Assembly (NCBI GenBank): GCA_001657315.1
Contig: LYSV01000012.1
Location: forward strand, 1-64,000
DNA from: Flammeovirgaceae bacterium BBD 1991-12
Lineage (GTDB): Bacteria > Bacteroidota > Bacteroidia > Cytophagales > Cyclobacteriaceae
Reading direction: 5' to 3'
Length of the DNA: 64,000 nt
Shown: positions 1-8,290 of the stretch, one piece after another
How positions within the stretch are numbered: position 1 is the stretch's first letter
Layout of the letters: the number at the start of each line of letters is the position of its first letter
Notes under the pieces: generated by a model
Database searches by the model: none
What the model saw: the letters and a program-made list of their open reading frames with translations, nothing else
What the model was told of the DNA's origin: nothing
Made by a program: the position numbers and the translations under genes

Positions 1-459
1 ACAGGGTTTGGAATTGGGGCAGGAACTGGCTCTGGAAATTTACCCCTCTACACACAAAATACAAGCCACATAGATTTCTTCATAAGTAACTCCAACGGAA
101 ACGTAGGAATCGGCACAATAACACCTGACACCAAACTTGCTGTCAATGGAACAATTCATACCAAAGAAGTAAAAGTAGATTTGAATGGATGGTCTGATTT
201 TGTTTTTGAGAAAGGGTATGAACTCCGAACCCTTGAAGAAGTAGAAGGACACATTAACGAGAAAGGCCACCTTCCTGAAATCCCAAGTGAAGCAGAGGTA
301 ACTGAGAATGGAATCAACTTAGGCGAAATGAACGCTAAACTTCTTCAGAAGATAGAGGAACTGACGCTTTATCTTATTGAACAGAATAAGCAAAATCAGA
401 CTCAACAGACCAAAATCGAACAACTTGAAAAGAAAATATCTCAACTAGAAAACAAATAA
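1..459 (+). CDS. C-terminal part of a tail-fibre/S74-like surface protein (5' truncated by window edge)
   Basis: Frame open from window start: GNVGIGTITPDTKLAVNGTIHTKEVKVDLNGWSDFVFEKGYELRTLEEVEGHINEKGHLPEIPS..., then coiled coil; typical Bacteroidota tail-fibre-domain ending. Confidence 0.8.
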   Translation, partial: TGFGIGAGTGSGNLPLYTQNTSHIDFFISNSNGNVGIGTITPDTKLAVNGTIHTKEVKVDLNGWSDFVFEKGYELRTLEEVEGHINEKGHLPEIPSEAEVTENGINLGEMNAKLLQKIEELTLYLIEQNKQNQTQQTKIEQLEKKISQLENK

Positions 460-622
460 CATGATCATAACAAGTGCTAAGGTGAAAAGCTTGAGTTTGA
501 TAGATTAATAGAACACTAATTGGGTGTTGTTTTTGGGATACTATTTAGATTTCCCCCCATCAGAGGAGGTGAAGGGAATTGTGAACGGCAATTGAATGAA
601 ACGACCTGTATAAATCAATACT

Positions 623-1687
623 ATGAATGAATTTATTGATACTTACTCAGATGATATACTTTATCTTATTGATTTTAGGGATTCTCATTTAACCCATCCA
701 GGGAAAACACCTAATGAAAATTTAATGTATGCTTCCCTTGCTAGAATTTTTAGTGCTTTCATGATAGGTAGTATTGAAGCTATGATAGATTATTGGCAAG
801 ATAAAGATTCAAATAATATTTTAAAAGCTTACTTGCAAAGCGGTAGTAATGAAGAAAAGATAAATTCTCTAAAAGAGAATTTCTTACAAAACAATATTAG
901 TGTTGACGAGTCAATTTTGAATAAATATTTAGCTATCAAATATCTAAGGAATTCATTAGTACATAGTAAATGGAAAGAGAATCATAAAAATTTTGTAGAA
1001 GAAAATGGATTTCCAACAGACACTAGAGCATTAAATAAACACCATTTAGAGCAAATGTATCAGGTAAATGTAGAGATGATGAAATATATCGCAGCTACAG
1101 AGCACAGGGAGTTTAGTCTTATAAGAATGAATTATAAACTACCAAAAGTGAAAAGATACTTCAAGAAGTCTCAACTAGTTAGATTTCTTTGGCATAACAT
1201 GGAACAGATAGATTACGCGAATCATTTAGGTCAAGAATTAGACGAAGAAATGATACATGAAGCCGTTTTCAACTGGAAAATATTCAAACAACTAAGCATA
1301 GATGAAGTAATTGACATAAAAACCCTGGATAGCAATTTTTCTTTTCTTTCTGAAATAGTTACAAATAAGAGATATTCTAATATACCTGTCGGTTTATTAA
1401 AAAATGAGGAACTAGAAAAATTAACTTGGGAAGATGAAGATTCAATAAAATCATTAGAAAAGTTATTGAACTTAGACAAGACTGAGATCATTCCATTTGT
1501 TAAGGCGTACACGCAAGCTGAGATATGCTATAAAATTATGATTAACCCCACAGCTTCAAGATTACTTAAAAAGATTCTTCATTCTGGAGTGGAAATAACA
1601 GAACTCTCAATTGGATTAGAAAGTGAATTAGCAGATAAACTGTTTCAGTTTGGACGCCTTTATTATGACTATGCCGAGAAAAGATGA
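623..1687 (+). CDS. Hypothetical protein, candidate HEPN-like (RNSLVH = Rx4H motif)
   Basis: 354-aa ORF, strongly AT-rich; contains YLAIKYLRNSLVHSKWKEN. Confidence 0.65.
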   Translation: MNEFIDTYSDDILYLIDFRDSHLTHPGKTPNENLMYASLARIFSAFMIGSIEAMIDYWQDKDSNNILKAYLQSGSNEEKINSLKENFLQNNISVDESILNKYLAIKYLRNSLVHSKWKENHKNFVEENGFPTDTRALNKHHLEQMYQVNVEMMKYIAATEHREFSLIRMNYKLPKVKRYFKKSQLVRFLWHNMEQIDYANHLGQELDEEMIHEAVFNWKIFKQLSIDEVIDIKTLDSNFSFLSEIVTNKRYSNIPVGLLKNEELEKLTWEDEDSIKSLEKLLNLDKTEIIPFVKAYTQAEICYKIMINPTASRLLKKILHSGVEITELSIGLESELADKLFQFGRLYYDYAEKR

Positions 1688-1797
1688 TAAAAAGCCGCTA
1701 GCAATGTATAAAAATAATAGCCGAAATAGCAGTTTTACCATTTACAAGGTAGGACATTCGCTCTGCTTAATCTACAAGATAAGAAATGATGCCAAGC

Positions 1798-2235
1798 CTA
1801 CTTCCTCCCCTCCAACACCTTCTCCAGCAGCGCCACCTTCTCCCGCTCACTTTTCAGCAGCTCCTCATACAGTCTTTTATTCTCCTCAATAGCTTCCACC
1901 CATTTATCAATTGGATTAAAGGTGCAATGATAGTTCTGAACTTCAGCACCAACATTGGACGCCCCCTTGTTAGATCCGTCATGATTATGCTGGATATTGT
2001 ACACAACAGTTTCCTCATCAAAATTCCGGATGGCTTCCGGCTCCACACCCAGCACACCCGCTATCTTTTCAAGGGTGGCAGTGTCCACCTCTTCGGTACT
2101 CTCGATCCTGGAAATGGTCTGTTGGCTTACACCCAGCTCATCGGCCACGGTATCCTGCTTTACGCCCAGGATCTCCCGCATGCGCCGGATCTTTCTGCCC
2201 AGGTGCTTTGGTCGGGGTTTTGTTGTACTTTCCAT
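1798..2235 (-). CDS. XRE-family helix-turn-helix transcriptional regulator
   Basis: LGRKIRRMREILGVKQDTVADELGVSQQTISRIESTEEVDTATLEKIAGVLGV HTH plus coiled-coil C-terminus. Confidence 0.9.
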   Translation of the reverse strand: MESTTKPRPKHLGRKIRRMREILGVKQDTVADELGVSQQTISRIESTEEVDTATLEKIAGVLGVEPEAIRNFDEETVVYNIQHNHDGSNKGASNVGAEVQNYHCTFNPIDKWVEAIEENKRLYEELLKSEREKVALLEKVLEGRK

Positions 2236-2677
2236 AGGGTTAAAGATATTAAGTTTTTCGGCATTCAGTGAATCACCCTGGTAAAATACAAGGGGTATGG
2301 GTAAGATACAGATTAGTGAATGGTTATTGGGTTACTGAGTTATCAGGTGCAGGGGATTGTGGCCAGATGCTTCCTGATACTGATGGCTGGTGTATGGGCA
2401 TCTGGATTTTCTGGTTTTGGGTTAAGCGTACCGCTCCTGACACCCATGGACGAGGTAGGACGTCTGCCTGGTCTACTTCGCACAATACTGAAATGCGTTG
2501 GGTGTTAAGTAGCTATTTACAAAAAGTAGCCGAATCAGATTCTTTTATAGAAATTAACCATCGACAACTCTGCGGGCTTTTTAACACAGTATCTGAGGAG
2601 GTGAAAAGAAAAACAAAACCGGAAATGGAAACTGAAAAAATCAACTGAATGAAAAAATATTTACCTTTAAGTTAGAA

Positions 2678-3079
2678 ATGAGCAATCAAAAGACAAATTG
2701 CAGATATCTGTCACCAATGCTACTTGCATTGGTAGTAATTACTTTTGGCTTTTTCAATTTCTCCGGATATATCATTTCGACTGTTCAGGTTATTCCAACT
2801 CAAATTGAATTAACTCTTGAGCAAAGGAAGTTATCTAATGAACACAGATTATGCCTTTCCGGGGTGTATTCCCAACCTCTTGTCAAAAATGCAAAAAGCT
2901 ACTCTTCACCTGCTGCATTTAACGGCAAATTCCTGATCAGTTACAACAATTTCATCTTCGTTAAGCATCAATCCCTATCCAAAAAGCTTAACATCATCAA
3001 TCCCGTTTTTCATTTTATACAGTTAAAAAGAATTCCTCAAAATTCTGACGATTCTTCAAAGATTAATCACCGGAGCTAA
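2678..3079 (+). CDS. Hypothetical protein with N-terminal hydrophobic segment
   Basis: ORF only. Confidence 0.35.
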   Translation: MSNQKTNCRYLSPMLLALVVITFGFFNFSGYIISTVQVIPTQIELTLEQRKLSNEHRLCLSGVYSQPLVKNAKSYSSPAAFNGKFLISYNNFIFVKHQSLSKKLNIINPVFHFIQLKRIPQNSDDSSKINHRS

Positions 3080-3164
3080 ACGCTGCAACTCCACATCTCG
3101 AACGGTTAATTTTTGAAACATCACTTTGTCACAGCCTCAGCTGCTGACATGATCAAACCTGTAA

Positions 3165-3353
3165 ATGAAATACATAAAGAAAGCCTTGAAACTAACAGGC
3201 ATAGTACTCATCGTTACCCTCGCTTCCATTGGGCTGGGACTCAATGCTGCCATTATGCCCTCATTCAAAAGACGGGACTCCAACGAGCCAACTATCGAAT
3301 TAGTCGAATCAAATGAAGAAGAACCGGAGACTGAAAATGAAGAAAAGAAATGA
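3165..3353 (+). CDS. Small membrane-anchored hypothetical protein
   Basis: 62-aa ORF with one TM (TGIVLIVTLASIGLGLNAAIM), overlaps start of next ORF by 4 nt. Confidence 0.5.
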   Translation: MKYIKKALKLTGIVLIVTLASIGLGLNAAIMPSFKRRDSNEPTIELVESNEEEPETENEEKK

Positions 3354-3958
3354 TGCCACAATACAGAAAATACAAAATACCGGCAACTACCATCGGAATT
3401 TTGATAATAACCGGAGTTGGGATGTCCGCCCTTCACTATTTTCGGGATCCGTACAATGCAGGGTTCATTAAATATCCTCTTGTAACTTTCTTTCATGTTA
3501 TTCCTGGTGCTGTCTACTTATTGCTGGCACCATTTCAATTCATGTCCTCCATTCGAAACAGATGGATTTACATACATCGCTTGATGGGAAGAATAATTTC
3601 AATGCTTGCCATAGTGGTGGGCATAACTGCATTTTTCATGGCAATAGTCTTCCCTTTTTCGGGGATGATTGAGAGCATCTCTGTTGGCTTTTTCGCGATT
3701 ATTTTCCTGATGGCAATAGTAAAAGGCATAAAAGAGATTCGAGCTAAAAATGTAGTCCTGCATAGGGAATGGATGCTTAGAGCGTTCGCCTTAGGTCTGG
3801 CAATTGCCACCTCGAGAATAATCTTTCTTCCATTCTTTTTCGCTATCGCAGATCCTACACTTACACAGATTAAAGTACTGTTTATTACGAGCTTTATTTT
3901 AGCTTTTTCAGCTCATTTGATTTTTGCAGAGATATGGATCAGAAGAACCAGGGAGTAA
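3350..3958 (+). CDS. DUF2306-like multi-pass membrane protein
   Basis: 202 aa, multiple TMs, HxxPG / IHRLMGR pattern typical of DUF2306. Confidence 0.75.
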   Translation: MMPQYRKYKIPATTIGILIITGVGMSALHYFRDPYNAGFIKYPLVTFFHVIPGAVYLLLAPFQFMSSIRNRWIYIHRLMGRIISMLAIVVGITAFFMAIVFPFSGMIESISVGFFAIIFLMAIVKGIKEIRAKNVVLHREWMLRAFALGLAIATSRIIFLPFFFAIADPTLTQIKVLFITSFILAFSAHLIFAEIWIRRTRE

Positions 3959-4197
3959 AGCGTAGCTAAAGCCTAAAACATCTGAAGGTTTGTACTTGCT
4001 TTACACAGCTTAGCCGCAAACCGAATTAGTGCAGAATGGAACCAGAGCGGTGTGTGGACACAATTAGTTTAGTCACCATGTAAAGCAAAGCAGCAATAAA
4101 AATCGGATGCATTAGGCCTGGACTTTTTTTGAAATGGTAACTTGAAGCCAATATTCTAAAAGATGTTGATGGAGTCCGGAATCAAAAGAAGAGTAAG

Positions 4198-4506
4198 ATG
4201 AAAAGGTTTATCACCATTTGGATATTGCTGGCAGGTTTGTGCTTCTTTTGCTGGATGTGTGCATTTGCAAAAGATGAAGGAACTATTCCGGAAGGAGTAC
4301 TTTTCAATTTCTTTGCAGAATTTTTTGTTGTTTTTGACTTCCCAACTCATATGTTGTTTTGGGATTGGCTTTATGATGGGAACTGGGATTTTTACACCAT
4401 TTTTTTTGCCATTAATATCACACTGGACAGCGTTATGATCGTAGGTTTGATCAAATCAATAAAAATGTTATTTTTTCAAAAACCGAATATAAATCGGAAC
4501 GTTTAA
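4198..4506 (+). CDS. Hypothetical membrane protein
   Basis: 102-aa hydrophobic ORF. Confidence 0.5.
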   Translation: MKRFITIWILLAGLCFFCWMCAFAKDEGTIPEGVLFNFFAEFFVVFDFPTHMLFWDWLYDGNWDFYTIFFAINITLDSVMIVGLIKSIKMLFFQKPNINRNV

Positions 4507-4620
4507 ATTAACTTTCTTTAAGTAGCCAGCTGGTCTTATGTTTAGCACAACCCTGAGATCCATGTACTGGATAGTACACCTGTCAGGTTTGTCTACCGGA
4601 TACTCTCTTTACTTCGTCCA

Positions 4621-4690
4621 TTCCAACACCTTTTCTGGCAAAGCCACCTTCTCCTGCTCACTTTTCAGTAGCTCCTCATACAGTCTTTTT
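4621..4690 (-). pseudogene. Remnant of an XRE-regulator C-terminus (paralogue of 1798..2235)
   Basis: Minus-strand translation KRLYEELLKSEQEKVALPEKVLE vs intact KRLYEELLKSEREKVALLEKVLE; no start or HTH. Confidence 0.7.
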
Positions 4691-5019
4691 TAATTCTTAA
4701 TCATTATTAGCAGCATTTTAAATGGTTCAGTCGCTTCCAGCGCATGGGGAATATCCGCTGGCATGATGATCATCTGTCCCTCCTCCAGGTGGTTGTCCTT
4801 ACCATCGATCGTGATCTTACAGTTGCCGTCAATGATCAATGCAATGGCATCAAAAGGTGCGGTATGTTCGCTTAGATTTTGCCCTTTGTCAAAAGCGAAC
4901 AGGGTGGTGTTCCCGTTTTTATTTTTGGTCAGTATTTTACTTACCGTGGCTCCATCTGCATAGGTCACCAATTCTTTTAATAGGCAGGGTTCAGCCACAC
5001 GAATGCTATTCCTATTCAT
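4690..5019 (-). CDS. Cupin domain protein
   Basis: DAIALIIDGNCKITIDGKDNHLEEGQMIIMPADIPHALEATEPFKMLLIM; ATG at 5019 preferred over upstream start. Confidence 0.85.
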   Translation of the reverse strand: MNRNSIRVAEPCLLKELVTYADGATVSKILTKNKNGNTTLFAFDKGQNLSEHTAPFDAIALIIDGNCKITIDGKDNHLEEGQMIIMPADIPHALEATEPFKMLLIMIKN

Positions 5020-5176
5020 CTTTTTTCGTTCTTTTATGTTTGCTTTCCCTTTTTCATTCACACCAAAATTTAAACAGAGGAGTATTCTTACTTTATGATC
5101 CTGATCATATTCCTGCAAAACCACGGACCTGTGAGACCAGAAATGACAGCAGTGATGTAAGTAGCGTAATTATTAT

Positions 5177-6754
5177 TCACTCAAAATACTCCCAAAACCC
5201 ATAGTGAAATCCCATACGCTTATGATCATCGCCATGATCGAAGGCGGCTTGCTTCATTTCCCTGCGCATATCATTGATCAGTCCCTGGTATTTGGGAAAG
5301 GCAGCGAGGTCGAAAGTTTCCCACGGGTCTTTTTTGATGTTGAACAGTTGGGTTACACGTGATCCTTTTTGGTGTTTGGTTTGTGTCCCGGGGTCGTAGG
5401 CATCCGCGCGTACGTATTCTATCAGCTTGTAATCCCCCTTGCGGAAGGCACGCTGGAATTGCAGATAGGCATGGTAGGTATAGGGCCTTATTTGCTGCAC
5501 TTCTTCCCTGACGACCGGCAGCAGGCTTTTTCCCATGACGGACTCCGGGGTTTCGATCTGCGCAAGGTCACAGACTGTGGGGAAAATGTCATGAATGTAG
5601 CTCAGGGCATCAATTTTCAGCCCCTGGTCAGTAACGGCTCCTCCGGAGAGGACAAACGGCACATGAAGGCCATCTTCATCATACACATTCTGTTTCCCCA
5701 GCAAACCATGGTTGCCTACAGCCAGGCCACTGTCGCCGGCCAGTACGATGAGAGTGTTTTCATAGTGTCCGCTTTTTTCCAGCGCGGCTATCACCCTGCC
5801 GACCTGTGTGTCCAGGTGGGTGATGATGGCATAGTAAGCTGCCAGCTCCTTTTGAATGATCTGCTCCGTTCTGGGCCACGGGGCCAGCTTTTCGTCGCGC
5901 AGGTAGAGGTGCCCGTTGTCAAACGGATGCTGGCTGGCGTAGGAGGGAGGCAATACGATCTCTTCCGGAGGATACCTACCCATATACGCTTTAGAGGCAT
6001 GCCGCGGGTCGTGCGGCGCATGGAAGGCCAGGTACATAAAAAACGGTTTTTCTGACCGGTAGCCGGTGATATAGTCAACAGCAGCTTCAGCGAATATCTC
6101 AGAGGTATGGGGCCCATCCTTTTCTGTGCCAAATGGTCCTCTTTTGTATTGGTGGGTCATCGGTTTCTCCGTAAGCTTTCCGGCTTCATCATAGCCCAGC
6201 AGATAGGCCTGCTCATTGCTGAGATCCTTCCCCTTACTGAGATCCCACAGAGGCATTCTGAAGTGATCCTCCAGGTACAGGCCCAGCCCCATGATGCGTT
6301 CGGCGGTGTCAAATGACCGTGTCAGTGAGTTGCGGTCCTGGTCCCACTTTCCTACCATGTGCGTGTTGTAACCTGCCTTTTTGAAGGCTTCACCCATAGT
6401 GATATGTTCCGTGGGGATGTGCTTGCCCGCACCGTTCAGGTGGAAAAGCCCCCGGCCTGTCAGTAGCATGGCCCTGCTGGGAGTGCATGTAGCGCCGGTG
6501 AAGGCTCCCATAAGGTAGGTATTGGAAAAGGAAATGCCACTTTCCACCAGCCTGTCCATGTGTGGGGTTTTGATCTGCGCATTGCCCAGTGCATGAATGC
6601 CGGTATAACGATGGTCATCGGTATAGATCACCAGCACGTTGGGGCGCTTTTGCTGCGCAGTGACCTTTGTGACAAAGGCTACGAGAAGCATCAACAGGTA
6701 TAGAGGAGGTGTACGCACGTTGTTGTTATCTGATGGATACGATGTCGCCGTCAA
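5177..6754 (-). CDS. Secreted sulfatase (S1 type, FGly motif CTPSR)
   Basis: RPNVLVIYTDDHRYTGIHALG ... TCTPSRAMLLTGR; N-terminal signal-like segment; start may be 6691. Confidence 0.93.
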   Translation of the reverse strand: MTATSYPSDNNNVRTPPLYLLMLLVAFVTKVTAQQKRPNVLVIYTDDHRYTGIHALGNAQIKTPHMDRLVESGISFSNTYLMGAFTGATCTPSRAMLLTGRGLFHLNGAGKHIPTEHITMGEAFKKAGYNTHMVGKWDQDRNSLTRSFDTAERIMGLGLYLEDHFRMPLWDLSKGKDLSNEQAYLLGYDEAGKLTEKPMTHQYKRGPFGTEKDGPHTSEIFAEAAVDYITGYRSEKPFFMYLAFHAPHDPRHASKAYMGRYPPEEIVLPPSYASQHPFDNGHLYLRDEKLAPWPRTEQIIQKELAAYYAIITHLDTQVGRVIAALEKSGHYENTLIVLAGDSGLAVGNHGLLGKQNVYDEDGLHVPFVLSGGAVTDQGLKIDALSYIHDIFPTVCDLAQIETPESVMGKSLLPVVREEVQQIRPYTYHAYLQFQRAFRKGDYKLIEYVRADAYDPGTQTKHQKGSRVTQLFNIKKDPWETFDLAAFPKYQGLINDMRREMKQAAFDHGDDHKRMGFHYGFWEYFE

Positions 6755-8120
6755 CTACCGGCTGGTTGTTCACATAGACGCCGCGGATGTGGAAGTTCCT
6801 GACGTCATCCAGAATGACAGGTTTGCGCGCATCGTCGCCTTTTCTGTAAATATGCACATTATCCAGTGTGAGTCCCCTTACATGTCTGGTATAAAAGCCA
6901 TAGGCAGGCAGGGTGCCGGTCAGATAAAACTCGGGCCACCATCCTTTCAGTACGTCCAGGGTGTATTCTTTAATATCCGTCCGGGCGGCGTCTTCGGCTG
7001 TTCCACCACCGGGCACGGTAAACTGGATATTTCTGAAAATAAGGTTTTCGATGTAGTGGCCCGGCATACCGGTAATGTAGAATGCTGCGTCCTTATCCAG
7101 TTCACTGTTATCGGCAATGATGTTGGTGAATATAAAATTATGCATGGCTTTCATGGGTGGATACTCGCCTTCAGGTGAGTCTACGTAGGCACGCTGCTGT
7201 GCAAAGGTCATGAATACAGGACGTGGTACGTTTTTCATCGTGAGGTTGGTGAAGGTCATATTCTTCATCTCGCCGCCTTCGTTCATTTGGATCTTTAGGC
7301 CGGCGTCCTCAATATCATTGAAGGTGCAGTTGCTCACTGCTACGGACTCAAAATCCCCGCGTGACAGCAGCCCTATACGCATACCTGCCCATTTGCTGGT
7401 GAAGATGCAGTTGGTGATTGTTACATATTTGCAGGGCTTTTCCGGGTCCGAGGCCTGCAGGCAGATGGAATCGTCGCTTGTGTCGAACGAGCTGTTGGAA
7501 ACCCTCACGTTCGTACATCCGTCGAAGTCCAGCCCGTCGCCGTTATGGTTCACCCTGCTGCGGATGCTGATACCATCCACTGCTATGTTATCACAATAGA
7601 TCCACGCCGAGGTCCAGGCAGCGGGGTTCACCAGCGTAATATCACGCATATGAATATCCTTGCAATTCAGAAAACGGATCATCATGGGCCTGCCGGTTTT
7701 GTTGGTGAAATTTTCAGGGTGCCCGTTGCCATCAATGGTGCCGTAGCCCTCTATGGCGAAAGACCTCGCGTCTCTTGCAAAAATGAGGCATTTGTCCATG
7801 TGAGGTTCATTTTTGTACTGATTCCGAAAAGTATTATCCGTATAATCCCCGATATCCGGGCTGCCCAGTAACGTGGCTCCGTTTTCAACATGCAGCGTCA
7901 CAAAATCCTTCAGGAAAATGGTGCCCACTACTACGGTTTTTCCGGCTGGTATTAAAACACGGCCCCCACCATCGTTGCTACAGGCGTCTATGGCTTTCTG
8001 TACGGCCTCCGTATCTTTGGAGATACCGTCCCCTCTGGCTCCGAAGTCCAGTACATTATAGTCTTTCGCCAGCGCCTGAAGTGGCAACAGAAGAAGTACG
8101 AGGTATTTGATGGAATTCAT
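6726..8120 (-). CDS. Glycoside hydrolase family 28-like protein (polygalacturonase fold)
   Basis: YNVLDFGARGDGISKDTEAVQKAIDAC..., NGDGLDFDGCTNVRVSNSSFDTSDDSICLQ. Confidence 0.92.
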   Translation of the reverse strand: MNSIKYLVLLLLPLQALAKDYNVLDFGARGDGISKDTEAVQKAIDACSNDGGGRVLIPAGKTVVVGTIFLKDFVTLHVENGATLLGSPDIGDYTDNTFRNQYKNEPHMDKCLIFARDARSFAIEGYGTIDGNGHPENFTNKTGRPMMIRFLNCKDIHMRDITLVNPAAWTSAWIYCDNIAVDGISIRSRVNHNGDGLDFDGCTNVRVSNSSFDTSDDSICLQASDPEKPCKYVTITNCIFTSKWAGMRIGLLSRGDFESVAVSNCTFNDIEDAGLKIQMNEGGEMKNMTFTNLTMKNVPRPVFMTFAQQRAYVDSPEGEYPPMKAMHNFIFTNIIADNSELDKDAAFYITGMPGHYIENLIFRNIQFTVPGGGTAEDAARTDIKEYTLDVLKGWWPEFYLTGTLPAYGFYTRHVRGLTLDNVHIYRKGDDARKPVILDDVRNFHIRGVYVNNQPVVDGDIVSIR

Positions 8121-8290
8121 GGTATTGTAGTTATTGGGTTACTGAGTTATTGGTTATTAAGGGTTATAACACGCCTAATAACCAATAACCTAATAACATA
8201 ATAACCAATTCCTGAAACAACCGATTGCTCATCCGTCCGGACAGATTTTTTTTAGTTTTATTTTGGTTTGATCAATACAAAAACAATGTC

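Noticed and set aside
1650-2648. Overlapping plus-strand ORFs (1650..1892, 1786..2271, 1997..2284, 2268..2648)
   Set aside because: Antisense or adjacent to the clear XRE regulator, mutually overlapping, no recognisable content.
5369-6055. Large plus-strand ORF antisense to the sulfatase
   Set aside because: Opposite strand is a clear sulfatase; antisense ORF shows no family motif. Same reasoning for the many ORFs antisense to GH28, GH2, RND, HTCS, E1 and tamB.
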